The notes under the pieces are model-generated. The model ran no database searches. It saw only the letters and a list, made by a program, of their open reading frames with translations, and had not been told where the DNA came from. DNA of 64,000 nucleotides, from the NCBI GenBank assembly GCA_965275915.1, contig CBDHYI010000006.1:620001-684000 (forward strand). The letters run 5' to 3'. This document shows positions 1-8,140 of this stretch, piece after piece; position 1 is the stretch's first letter; each line of letters opens with the position of its first letter. Position numbers and translations under genes: made by a program. This DNA comes from JBDWFY01 sp965275915 (lineage in GTDB: Bacteria > Pseudomonadota > Alphaproteobacteria > Rhizobiales > Stappiaceae).

Positions 1-665
1 ACATGCACTGCGATGAGACAGACGATCCGATGTCTCGCCACATTGAGAGTCTCGCTTATGAGACAAAGCGACTGGAATTAAAGGGCCGCGTCGCGGGATC
101 GCATCTGACGTCGATGCATTCCATGGATAATTACTATGTGTCCAAACTGCTGCCGCTGATCCTGGAAGCGGAGGTGCACGCTATTGCCAACCCGCTGATC
201 AATATCACTTTGCAGGGCCGGCACGATACGTACCCGAAACGGCGCGGGCTGACCCGGGTGAAAGAGATGACCGACATGGGCATCAATGTCGCCTTTGGCC
301 ACGATTGTGTAATGGATCCCTGGTATTCCTTCGGCAGTCACGACATGCTGGAAGTTGCCCATATGGGCTTGCATGTCGGACAGATGACGTCACAGGAGCA
401 AATCCGGTCGTGTTTTAATGCGGTTACCCGCAACGCGGCGAAAGCCATGCATCTGGAGGGATATGGCCTCGCAGAAGGGTGCAATGCCGACTTTGTTCTG
501 CTGCAGGCCAATTCTGTTTTTGACGCCATTCGCATCCGGCCGCCCCGTCTTGCGATTGTCAGGCGCGGCAAAATCATTGCCCGGACACCGGAGGTCGTCA
601 GCACAGTCAAACTGGACAATGAGACGACGGCGGTTACTTTTGAGCTGAACCGGACAATTGATTGA
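1..665 (+). CDS. codA: Cytosine deaminase family amidohydrolase (CodA-like), 5' end missing
   Basis: This is the C-terminal part (about 220 residues) of a metal-dependent amidohydrolase; the gene begins before the window, so the Met at base 3 is internal. Visible CodA features are HCDE near the start (active-site His and catalytic-region Glu), the stretch NPLINITLQGR, TYPKRRGLTRVKEM, and FGHDCVMDPWY, which contains the metal-binding Asp. Family members deaminate cytosine to uracil, and some act on creatinine or isocytosine. The residue after the metal Asp is Cys, where E. coli CodA has a second Asp (position 314 from memory), so substrate choice may differ. The following methyltransferase gene overlaps its end by 8 bases. 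Family assignment is firm; the true substrate is not. Confidence 0.88.
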   Translation, partial: MHCDETDDPMSRHIESLAYETKRLELKGRVAGSHLTSMHSMDNYYVSKLLPLILEAEVHAIANPLINITLQGRHDTYPKRRGLTRVKEMTDMGINVAFGHDCVMDPWYSFGSHDMLEVAHMGLHVGQMTSQEQIRSCFNAVTRNAAKAMHLEGYGLAEGCNADFVLLQANSVFDAIRIRPPRLAIVRRGKIIARTPEVVSTVKLDNETTAVTFELNRTID

Positions 666-1497
666 GGCAAAAACGGAACGGTACCCATTGACAGACTTCA
701 AGCTCAATCAGTTTACCGCAATCGACGCAGCGGATGACCAAAATCAATATATCGCTGCTCTGGAAGCTTTTGACCGGATTGCGGAACTGCAGGAATTAAA
801 GCAGTGGGCGCGCGAATTGGGGGCCGTCGCCCAGGCAGACAGCATACTTGATGTCGGATGCGGATTTGGTCTTGAAACCGTGCGTCTGGCAGAGATTTCG
901 CGACCCGGCAGCTTTGTTGCGGGCATCGACAAAAGCGCCTCTTTCATTGACGAAGCAAGAAGGCGTACTCAGTCTGCCCGGCGGGCAATCGCGTTTTATC
1001 AGGGCGTTGCGGAGGACCTGCCGTTTGACAGTAATCGGTTCGACTATGTCCGCGCTGAGCGGATCATCTGTTATCTGAATGACCCTGCAAGGGCGGTTTC
1101 TGAAATGTCCCGCGTTGCCAGGTCCGGCGGGCGGCTTGCTTTTATCGAACCTGATTTTCGCAGCAACAACATCAACATCCCGGATCGACGGCTGGCGGAA
1201 CGTGTTTTGGCCTTTGAAGCGGAGAACGCCGTCGCCACGAATTGGACACCCGGTTGTCTTTACGCGATCGCAAGACGCCAGGGACTGAAGAATATCCAGG
1301 CGGTCACCCGTCTTCTGGTGTTTCCCGATGATCTCGCAGCCGTCTATTACGGCATGATCGGCAGCAATGCGCTGGAAGCAGAGGTCATTTCGGACCAAGA
1401 CCATCAGGCCTGGAAAGATGCTGTCGAGAAACTTCGCACATCCGGTGAGCTGTTTGCGTCCATCGGTTATGTGCTTCTTACAGCAGAGAAGATTTAG
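658..1497 (+). CDS. Class I SAM-dependent methyltransferase
   Basis: A 279-residue protein with a Rossmann-type methyltransferase core. Motif I is ILDVGCGFGLETVRLAE at about residues 62-78, followed by an acidic turn (GIDKSASF) and a post-motif region RVARSGGRLAFIEPDF typical of the Methyltransf_11/25 group. The substrate cannot be read from the sequence. The TTG start at 658 overlaps the end of the deaminase gene by 8 bases, which suggests translational coupling; a second in-frame TTG at 688 is also possible. Nothing resembling a membrane segment or export signal is present, so it should be cytosolic. It lies between a deaminase and one-carbon folate genes, but a functional link is only inference. 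Confidence 0.8.
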   Translation: MIEAKTERYPLTDFKLNQFTAIDAADDQNQYIAALEAFDRIAELQELKQWARELGAVAQADSILDVGCGFGLETVRLAEISRPGSFVAGIDKSASFIDEARRRTQSARRAIAFYQGVAEDLPFDSNRFDYVRAERIICYLNDPARAVSEMSRVARSGGRLAFIEPDFRSNNINIPDRRLAERVLAFEAENAVATNWTPGCLYAIARRQGLKNIQAVTRLLVFPDDLAAVYYGMIGSNALEAEVISDQDHQAWKDAVEKLRTSGELFASIGYVLLTAEKI

Positions 1498-1512
1498 CGG
1501 CCACTCCGGACG

Positions 1513-2481
1513 TCAAGACGCCGTTTCGGGCCAATTGATCAGGTCTTCAAGCCATCGATAGCGATCGTATAGCATTGGCAGTTTGTTGTCCCTCAGGATA
1601 CTGCGCGCCTCCTGTGCGAGATCGCGCGGCAATTCCCCGAGATCCCGTTGCCTGACAGCCAGATTGATGCGTCTGTCAAAGCGTCCCTTTTTCAGCGGCA
1701 CGACACGTAAGTCATCCAGCCTATGCCGTTCCTGCAACAGACACATCGGCGTTGTGACAGACCAGCCCATGCCTTCGGCCACAGCGGCGAGCTGTCCTGC
1801 CGCTGTATCGAATTCGACAAAGAAGGGCAGCTTCAGCCGCAGTCGATTGATCTGCCGTTCTATATGTCGTCCGATCGGCGAGCGCAGCGTGTAACGGATG
1901 AAGGGTATGCCTTCGATCTGATCCAGGTTGGCTTCGGGCCCGTCATAGTCAGCGGGAAAAACCAGTACGAACGGTTCGCGCAGGATCGGAAATCGCTTAA
2001 TGCCCTCAAGCGTGTCGATCTCTTCGCTGGCCGTAATGATCATGTCGACGGAATGGGCCATCAAAGCCTGATGCTGATCGGGCGCGATGCCCGCCCAGAC
2101 ATGCCAGCGGGTGACACGTGATTGGAGACGACGAACCAGCGACGGCCCAACGGTATTGGCAAAACTCTCCGTCATTGCAATCGTAACCGACGAAATCGCC
2201 TTGCGTTCCTCTTTCCGGATCGCGTGCAGCGTATCGTTTGACAGGGAAAGAAGTTCGCTCGCGCGGGTATAAAGAATATTGCCGGCGCCGGTCAGTGCCA
2301 TGGGTCGAACACCGCGATCAAACAACGCTCCGCCAATCGCTTTCTCAAGGCCGGAAATGACCTGAGAAACGCCGGACTGCGTCATATTGAGCCGCTGTGC
2401 GCCCGGCGTCATACCACCGGCATCGGCAACGGTAACGAATATGCGCAGCGCGCGAAGATCAAAACCCTGAGGAATATCCAT
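1513..2481 (-). CDS. LysR-family transcriptional regulator
   Basis: A 322-residue LysR-type regulator. The N-terminal winged helix-turn-helix is clear (residues about 8-67: LRALRIFVTVADAGGMTPGA, then TQSGVSQVISGLEKAIGG), followed by a LysR substrate-binding domain with the usual two-lobe pattern and typical family length. It is transcribed away from purU, with 207 bases between the two start codons, so the classical arrangement of a LysR regulator acting on the divergent gene is plausible. Its effector is unknown. It converges on the methyltransferase gene with a 15-base gap. Confidence 0.88.
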   Translation of the reverse strand: MDIPQGFDLRALRIFVTVADAGGMTPGAQRLNMTQSGVSQVISGLEKAIGGALFDRGVRPMALTGAGNILYTRASELLSLSNDTLHAIRKEERKAISSVTIAMTESFANTVGPSLVRRLQSRVTRWHVWAGIAPDQHQALMAHSVDMIITASEEIDTLEGIKRFPILREPFVLVFPADYDGPEANLDQIEGIPFIRYTLRSPIGRHIERQINRLRLKLPFFVEFDTAAGQLAAVAEGMGWSVTTPMCLLQERHRLDDLRVVPLKKGRFDRRINLAVRQRDLGELPRDLAQEARSILRDNKLPMLYDRYRWLEDLINWPETAS

Positions 2482-2688
2482 GCTTCCTCTTCTTCTCAGC
2501 GGTTCGGAATGTCAAGCCGCGGGCTGGAACACCATCACAGGTTCTGCTTCATTCCATTAGATTTCCTGATAGTAGAACGGCCAACTTCTCTTATTCGCTT
2601 GCGTTTTTTAGACTGTGCCGCAAAATGCCGTGCGATCAGAAATCAACGTGGCGCAAGACCCTAACGCCGCCAAAACAAAGCATTTTTC

Positions 2689-3549
2689 ATGTCCAGTGGT
2701 GCCGCCGACTTTGTTCTCACAATTACGACCGACGACCGCCGTGGTCTTGTCGCGGCTGTTGCCAACTCCATCGCATCGCAGGACTGCAACATCGCTGAGA
2801 GCGCTCAATATTGGGATACGGAAACAAACCGCTTTTTTATGCGCATCGCCTTTATGGCGCCGGAAAATATGACGATCGAGCGCTTTTCCAAAGGGTTCGA
2901 TCCGATCGCCACCGCTTATCAGCTTACCTGGCAGCTACATAATCTCAATCGCAAGCCGCGGGTTCTGATCATGGTGTCCCGCATGGGGCACTGCCTGAAC
3001 GATCTGCTTTACAGGCACTCAATCGGCAATCTGAACATGACACTTGCCGGCGTGGTGTCGAACCACGAAAACTGGCGGTCGCGGGTCGAACATGAGGGGT
3101 TGCCCTTTCATCACATCCCGACGCGTTCCGATTCAAAGCAGGAACAGGAAGACAGGCTGCTCACCTTGATTGAAGACGAGTCTATCGAACTCATCATCCT
3201 GGCCCGTTACATGCAGGTTCTGTCCGACGGTTTATCGGCCCGACTCTTCGGGCAGGCGATCAATATTCATCATTCTTTTCTGCCTGGATTCAAGGGGCCA
3301 AAACCGTATCAGCTCGCGCATGCGCGGGGCGTAAAACTGATCGGGGCCACAGCGCACTACGTAACGCCCGACCTGGATGACGGTCCGATCATCGAACAGG
3401 ATGTCGGCCGCGTCGAACATTCGATGTCCGCCGACGAGTTCATCGCTATTGGCCGGGACATCGAGTCCCGCGTCCTGGCGAGAGCCGTCAAATATCATCT
3501 TGAACGCAGAATCCTGCTGAACGGCGATAAAACCGTCATCTTCAAATAA
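2689..3549 (+). CDS. purU: Formyltetrahydrofolate deformylase
   Basis: A 286-residue PurU protein that hydrolyses 10-formyltetrahydrofolate to formate and tetrahydrofolate. The N-terminal ACT domain (about residues 7-85, TTDDRRGLVAAVANSIASQD) is followed by a formyltransferase-fold catalytic domain with INIHHSFLPGFKG and GATAHYVTPDLDDGPIIEQD, the conserved His and Asp region of the family. The ATG at 2689 matches the usual start just before the ACT domain. It is followed after 36 bases by folD in the same direction. The purU-folD pair is common in alphaproteobacteria that oxidise methyl groups from betaine, sarcosine or related compounds, where it turns methylene-THF into formate and recovers free THF; the demethylase genes would have to lie outside this window. 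Confidence 0.95.
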   Translation: MSSGAADFVLTITTDDRRGLVAAVANSIASQDCNIAESAQYWDTETNRFFMRIAFMAPENMTIERFSKGFDPIATAYQLTWQLHNLNRKPRVLIMVSRMGHCLNDLLYRHSIGNLNMTLAGVVSNHENWRSRVEHEGLPFHHIPTRSDSKQEQEDRLLTLIEDESIELIILARYMQVLSDGLSARLFGQAINIHHSFLPGFKGPKPYQLAHARGVKLIGATAHYVTPDLDDGPIIEQDVGRVEHSMSADEFIAIGRDIESRVLARAVKYHLERRILLNGDKTVIFK

Positions 3550-3585
3550 TTCAACTGATACAACGCCTTATGAGGAAACTGCTCC

Positions 3586-4488
3586 ATGGCCACTGTTATT
3601 GATGGAAAAATGACCGCCGCCTCCATTGTCGAGGAGGTCACCGCGCGGACTAAAAAACTGGTCGCCGATCACGGCCTTCAGCCGGGGCTCGCCGTTGTCA
3701 TCGTCGGGGAAGATCCGGCCAGTCAGGTCTATGTGCGCAACAAGGGCATCAAGGCGAAGGCCTGCGGATTCAAATCCGTTGAATATAAAAAGCCCGAAGA
3801 GACAAGCGAAGCGGATCTTCTGGCTCTGGTCGACCAGTTGAACAACGATGAAACGATCCACGGTATTCTGGTTCAGCTTCCCCTGCCCGACCATATTGAC
3901 GAAGGCAAAGTTCTGAATCTGATCAGGCCGGAGAAAGACGTTGACGGTTTTCATCCGATCAATGTCGGTCTGCTGGGCGCCGGCCAGACGGATAAGGCGC
4001 TTGTTCCCTGCACCCCGGCAGGCTCGGTTCTGATGGCAAAACGGGCTCACGGCGGCGATCTGACCGGTTTGAACGCTGTTGTCGTCGGACGCTCGAATAT
4101 TGTCGGTAAGCCGGTTGCTCAACTGCTCCTGCAGGAGAACTGCACAGTCACGATTGCCCACAGCCGGACACGCGATCTGCCGGGACTGGTCAGAACCGCC
4201 GATATTGTTGTGGCCGCGGTCGGACGGCCGGAAATGGTCAAGGGCGACTGGATCAAGGAGGGTGCGACAGTCATCGATGTCGGCGTCAACCGTGTGCCGG
4301 CGCCGGAAAAAGGGCCGGACAAAACAAAGCTGGTCGGCGATGTCGACTATGCCGGAGCCTCAGAACATGCAGGTGCCATCACACCAGTTCCGGGAGGCGT
4401 CGGCCCAATGACAATCGCCATGCTGATGGTGAACACCCTGACCGCCGCCCGCCGCGGCATCGACCTTCCTGACGAACCGATTGCGTGA
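3586..4488 (+). CDS. folD: Methylenetetrahydrofolate dehydrogenase / methenyltetrahydrofolate cyclohydrolase
   Basis: A 300-residue bifunctional FolD, which converts 5,10-methylene-THF to 10-formyl-THF with NADP in the cytosol. Visible signatures are YVRNKGIKAKACGF (the Tyr and Lys of the active site), DVDGFHPINVGLL, the nucleotide-binding loop VVGRSNIVGKPVAQLLL, and the C-terminal TPVPGGVGPMTIAMLM. Length is normal for the family (about 280-300). A ribosome-binding sequence (GAGGAAA) precedes the ATG. With purU immediately upstream, the two enzymes form a route from methylene-THF to formate. Confidence 0.96.
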   Translation: MATVIDGKMTAASIVEEVTARTKKLVADHGLQPGLAVVIVGEDPASQVYVRNKGIKAKACGFKSVEYKKPEETSEADLLALVDQLNNDETIHGILVQLPLPDHIDEGKVLNLIRPEKDVDGFHPINVGLLGAGQTDKALVPCTPAGSVLMAKRAHGGDLTGLNAVVVGRSNIVGKPVAQLLLQENCTVTIAHSRTRDLPGLVRTADIVVAAVGRPEMVKGDWIKEGATVIDVGVNRVPAPEKGPDKTKLVGDVDYAGASEHAGAITPVPGGVGPMTIAMLMVNTLTAARRGIDLPDEPIA

Positions 4489-4540
4489 TCACCTTGGCCG
4501 CTAACGGACCGGGTGCGTTGAGTCCGCAGAATCAGCGCAT

Positions 4541-5215
4541 TCATGAGTTAATATCGGGCATTGTCTGGCCCAGACGCGGTTCGGTCCCATTCAGCAGCCG
4601 CTGAATATTCGCCCGATGCCGAACAATTACATAAATCCCGCCGGTAATGACGAGCAGCCGATAGGCCAGCGGTTGTTCGATATTGCTGATGAGGATGATC
4701 GCCGTGACGGCGGCTATGATCGAACCAAGCGAAACCGTCCGGAAGACGGCCAGCACAACGCCAAACACTGCCAGCGAACCCAGACCGACCGGCGGAGATA
4801 TGGCAAGCAAAACACCAAGTCCCGTGGCCACGGATTTGCCGCCTGCGAAATTCAGCCAGATGGACCGGCTATGTCCCAACAAAACGGCCAGTCCGGCCAG
4901 GCAAACGGCCCAGGGAACCCAATTCCCCGGATCATTCGTTGCCGGGGACGTTTCGGTCGGCAGCGCATGGACCGAAGGAGTTAAAACCCGGATAAAGACA
5001 ATAGCAGCCACACCCTTGAGAACATCGATCACAAACACGGCCAAAGCAGGCCATTTTCCCAGAGTTCTCAATACGTTCGTTGCGCCGACGGATCTCGAAC
5101 CGTACTCTCTGATATCGATGCCTTTAAGCAGCTTTCCGGCCAGATATCCTGTGGGGATGGTTCCCAGAAGATATGCGGCGGCAAGTCCCGTCACAATCAA
5201 TATCCACAAGGCCAT
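4541..5215 (-). CDS. plsY: Glycerol-3-phosphate acyltransferase PlsY
   Basis: A 224-residue multi-pass inner-membrane protein of the PlsY family, which transfers the acyl group of acyl-phosphate to glycerol-3-phosphate in the first step of phospholipid synthesis. Conserved motifs are present in order: GSRSVGATNVLRTLGK (about residues 40-55), GHSRSIWLNFAGGKSVATGLG in the middle, and RHRANIQRLLNGTEPRLG near the C-terminus. About five hydrophobic segments are visible. It converges on folD with a 52-base gap. The loop between the first and second motif blocks contains a Pro/Thr-rich insertion (PSVHALPTETSPATNDPG), somewhat longer than in many homologues. Confidence 0.94.
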   Translation of the reverse strand: MALWILIVTGLAAAYLLGTIPTGYLAGKLLKGIDIREYGSRSVGATNVLRTLGKWPALAVFVIDVLKGVAAIVFIRVLTPSVHALPTETSPATNDPGNWVPWAVCLAGLAVLLGHSRSIWLNFAGGKSVATGLGVLLAISPPVGLGSLAVFGVVLAVFRTVSLGSIIAAVTAIILISNIEQPLAYRLLVITGGIYVIVRHRANIQRLLNGTEPRLGQTMPDINS

Positions 5216-5332
5216 GGAACCGTCTCGCTGATGTCACTTCGGGCGGTTTTCTCTTCGCATCTACCCTTTTTACGGCCGTCAGTCACTCCGCGTCTCAACA
5301 TTCAACCACGGATGATCGACTTAAACCGGGAG

Positions 5333-5366
5333 AAAAAAATGCCGACCCGTTTGGATCGGCATTTCA
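5333..5366 (-). terminator. Rho-independent terminator for the small exported-protein gene
   Basis: On the minus strand an imperfect stem built from AATGCCGATCC and GGTCGGCATT encloses a short AAACG loop and is followed directly by a run of seven T residues. It lies about 70 bases after the stop codon of the 84-residue exported protein and is oriented to end its transcript. Confidence 0.8.
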
Positions 5367-5435
5367 ATCAGGGAGCAACCTGACACGATACGACTGGGAT
5401 CGTTCGTTCCATGACTGTCGCTTCAATCAGCCGGG

Positions 5436-5690
5436 TCAATAGACCTTTGGATGTGTGGCGACATAGTGGCCTGTTGCATATCCAACCCCATAGGCGACCG
5501 CCGGATGGACCGGATGGTAGTAGGGATATGGATAGTAAGGGTAATATGGAGCCGGTTTCACAACGACGACATGGACGTTGGCCGGCGGAGGTGGCGGCGG
5601 CGTTGCGGCTTCTGCGCTGGCTACAGGGAGGAGAGCCGTCACGACCATTGCACCGGCGATAACGGTGGAAATTAAAGCAATCCGTTTCAT
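5436..5690 (-). CDS. Small exported Pro/Tyr-rich protein
   Basis: An 84-residue protein with a clear signal peptide (MKRIALISTVIAGAMVVTAL, with probable cleavage after an Ala-X-Ala near residue 29). The mature part is very simple in composition: a proline run, a VHVVVVKPA segment, then a PYYPYYPYPYY tract, ending in Gly/Ala/Tyr/His-rich sequence. A ribosome-binding sequence (GGAG) precedes the ATG and a strong terminator follows, so it is a genuine single-gene unit. I know no function; such low-complexity Tyr/Pro proteins are usually cell-envelope associated. The leader upstream of it contains several nested inverted repeats. Confidence 0.75.
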   Translation of the reverse strand: MKRIALISTVIAGAMVVTALLPVASAEAATPPPPPPANVHVVVVKPAPYYPYYPYPYYHPVHPAVAYGVGYATGHYVATHPKVY

Positions 5691-5783
5691 TGTAAGTCTC
5701 CGCTTTTCCTTTGATCAGCCGATATCTCTCAACAAAACGGATATCTCTGATCGTTCGGTCAGGCAGCGGAATGTCAGCCTGGT

Positions 5784-5891
5784 GCATAATCCGTTCAAAT
5801 AACTGCATTTGAACGACAAGATTATGCTCCAACATAGTGAGTCCGGAGCGGACTCCGATCATTCAGATAATTCTATTAATTCTATCTGAAT
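5784..5891. repeat. Cluster of inverted repeats in the 5691-6010 gap
   Basis: The 320-base gap between the MFS gene and the small exported-protein gene has no coding sequence but is rich in dyads. GCATAATC (5784-5791) pairs with GATTATGC (5820-5827), and nested inside are GTTCAAAT (5793-5800) and ATTTGAAC (5807-5814), giving a two-part stem. GAGTCCG/CGGACTC follows at 5839-5855, and ATTCAGATA/TATCTGAAT at 5861-5891. A direct repeat GATATCTCT occurs twice near 5727-5753. All lie in the presumed 5' leader of the small exported protein or the 3' end of the MFS transcript. Confidence 0.7.
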
Positions 5892-6010
5892 GGAAAGCGC
5901 TCCAGCGGTTGGCAATTTCCTGTCTGATCATAAGGTTTAGATGGTTGGAGCGGCCTTACGGTTCAATGATGCATTTCATTACAAATCGGACATGTCGGGG
6001 CTCAATCTAT

Positions 6011-7219
6011 TCATGCCTTATTCGGTGCGGGTTCAGGATCGCGGATCATGGGAATGACGATCAGGGCCAGAGCGGCAAAAAGCAATGATAGGACGGTTGA
6101 GGCCTGAAAGGAATAAACCGAGGCGATCGCGCCGGTCATCAGATTGCCGACCAGCCCGCCGACAAACAATGCATTCACGTAATAAGCCGTCGCCATGCCG
6201 GGCCGTTCAACGGCATATTTCTGAACGAAGGATATGCTGATCCCCGCAAACAGGCCGTAGTAGGTGCCGTCAAGCACGCCCAGTATCAGCACCTGAGACA
6301 CGCTGCTGACATGGAAGATAAGGCTGAAGAAAATCACCGCAAGCAGCGCGGCAGCCAAAAACACCTTCTTGTCGCCCCACCTGAGCGCAAGATGGGCGCA
6401 GGCATAAATAACCGGGACTTCAACAAGGCATTTGACCGACAGCGCGAGTCCGGCGGTTGAGGGCGGCAATCCCAGTTCAGAAGTGAAGAACAGCGGCATG
6501 GCTGACAGGAATGCGGAATTACAGATGGAAATCGCCAAGACAGGCACGCAAGCAATCATCAGTTGCAGCGAATAACGCGAGTCTTCTCCGGTCTTCTCCA
6601 TCTGCTTCCTGTGAGAACGAAAGGCCGTCGGCACAGTCAGGAAACACAGGCACAGCCAGATCACTCCGAACAGAGCCGACAATTTGTAGGTGGCGGAAAA
6701 ACCCACCCATCCGTAAACCGACAATGTCAGAGCCGGACCGATCATCCATCCCAGCGATGTCTGCATCCGTAGCCAGGAATTGAATTTGACCGGGTCCCGT
6801 CCGGTCTGTTCCGCAAACAAGCGGCCGAACGCGTACATTCCCGACAGCGACGCTGCGGAGATGCCCATCAGAAAGGCGATAACCGTTGTCAGAAACAGAT
6901 AAGGCGGCTGTTGCGAGATAACGATCATGCTGACGGTGAACGCCAGAATGCTTAAGATCAGAAGTCCTTTCAGTCTGATCCCGCCGTCAATCCGGCGTCC
7001 GTAGTAGCGGTTGGCCAGCAGAGTGAAAACGACATGGATCGCAGCGTAGATCCCCATCTTCCAGGGCGGCTCACCGAGCCCCTCGACAATGAACAGGCCC
7101 ATGAGCGGTACAACGCCGGAAACCGTAAAGCTTCCGAAAAACAACAGGAACAACAGCAAGTAAGGCCGCCTGCTGAGACCGGAGGGACATGAACCCTCGC
7201 CAGCGTTCGATAAGGTCAT
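6011..7219 (-). CDS. MFS transporter of the sugar-efflux (SetA/SetB-like) type
   Basis: A 402-residue major facilitator with about 12 hydrophobic segments. The first helix region reads PYLLLFLLFFGSFTVSGVVP, and the loop after helix 2 has NRYYGRRIDGGIRLK, resembling the sugar efflux transporter subgroup rather than antibiotic exporters. The middle cytosolic loop (about residues 200-215, RSHRKQMEKTGEDSR) separates the two six-helix halves. The substrate is not identifiable; a sugar or related polar metabolite is likely by family. It stands alone on the minus strand with a weak ribosome-binding site. Confidence 0.8.
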   Translation of the reverse strand: MTLSNAGEGSCPSGLSRRPYLLLFLLFFGSFTVSGVVPLMGLFIVEGLGEPPWKMGIYAAIHVVFTLLANRYYGRRIDGGIRLKGLLILSILAFTVSMIVISQQPPYLFLTTVIAFLMGISAASLSGMYAFGRLFAEQTGRDPVKFNSWLRMQTSLGWMIGPALTLSVYGWVGFSATYKLSALFGVIWLCLCFLTVPTAFRSHRKQMEKTGEDSRYSLQLMIACVPVLAISICNSAFLSAMPLFFTSELGLPPSTAGLALSVKCLVEVPVIYACAHLALRWGDKKVFLAAALLAVIFFSLIFHVSSVSQVLILGVLDGTYYGLFAGISISFVQKYAVERPGMATAYYVNALFVGGLVGNLMTGAIASVYSFQASTVLSLLFAALALIVIPMIRDPEPAPNKA

Positions 7220-7366
7220 TTAGGCACCAAAAGCCACCTCAAGAAAACGGGTGGCGCAATCAGGGCAAGACTAAAGGCAGTGAGTAGAACGGTGTTACTC
7301 TACATGAAAGAACAAAGACGGAACAAGAAAAGAAGAATATTTGCAGCGCGTTTCCCACCGATGTTT

Positions 7367-8140
7367 TCACGGGCCGTCATAGGTCCAGCGGTAATCCGGT
7401 GGTGTCGGCCCTTTGTTGCGCCCGCCCTGCTGCATCTGTTCCCAGGCGTGCGCAAGAATACCGACCGAGCGGGACAGGCAGAAGATGCCGCGCGCCAATG
7501 GCGGCGCAAAGCCAAGTTCTGCATAGATGACAGCCGTTGAGCCATCGATATTCATCGGAACCGGTTTGTTCTTTTCCTTAGACAGATGCACTTCAATCGC
7601 CCGTGCAATCGCAGCGTACCGTCCTTGTACAATGCCCTGGCCGACGGCGGCGTCGACAAGCCCCAGTAGTCTGGGCGCGCGTGGATCGACCGGTTTGTGA
7701 AACCGGTGTCCGAAGCCGGGAACAAAGCGTCCATTATCGCTACGCCATACATCCAGCATGTCGGGCACGGTGTCCGGGCCGCCGGCCTGATCGATACGAT
7801 GATAGAGGTCTACCGCCTGTTCCCCTGCCCCGCCATGAACATCGCCGAGCATGTTAACGGCGCTCGCCATCGCATTGTTGAGTGGCAGGCCGCAGGTCAC
7901 GGCCATCCGCGCCGCAGCGACGGACGGTGCTTGCGGTCCGTGATCGACAGCGGCAACAAGAGCGGCTTCGAACAACCTTTCCTGACCCGGATCGGGCCGG
8001 TCTCCGCGCACCAGGAACCAGATCATGCCCGGAAAGCTGATGGTTCCGATCAGATCCTCGATTGGTTGTCCCCGAAGATGAATCTTTCCCGGCTCCATAT
8101 CGATGATGCCGGTATGCCACCAGTCCGAAACATCGCTCAA
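7367..8140 (-). CDS. Citryl-CoA lyase-like compact citrate-synthase-fold enzyme
   Basis: A 257-residue protein related to citrate synthase but lacking much of the N-terminal large domain (ordinary citrate synthase is about 430 residues). The three catalytic positions appear intact: H102 in GDVHGGAGEQ, H145 in PGFGHRFHKPVDPRAPRL, and D199 in PMNIDGSTAVIYAELGF. Proteins of this compact type are annotated as citryl-CoA lyase, cleaving citryl-CoA to acetyl-CoA and oxaloacetate. Its start overlaps the end of the CoA-transferase gene by four bases (ATGA), so the two are translationally coupled. Together with the tricarboxylate importer upstream this points to activation and cleavage of an imported acid. 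Cleavage of a relative such as citramalyl-CoA is an alternative. Confidence 0.78.
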   Translation of the reverse strand: MSDVSDWWHTGIIDMEPGKIHLRGQPIEDLIGTISFPGMIWFLVRGDRPDPGQERLFEAALVAAVDHGPQAPSVAAARMAVTCGLPLNNAMASAVNMLGDVHGGAGEQAVDLYHRIDQAGGPDTVPDMLDVWRSDNGRFVPGFGHRFHKPVDPRAPRLLGLVDAAVGQGIVQGRYAAIARAIEVHLSKEKNKPVPMNIDGSTAVIYAELGFAPPLARGIFCLSRSVGILAHAWEQMQQGGRNKGPTPPDYRWTYDGP

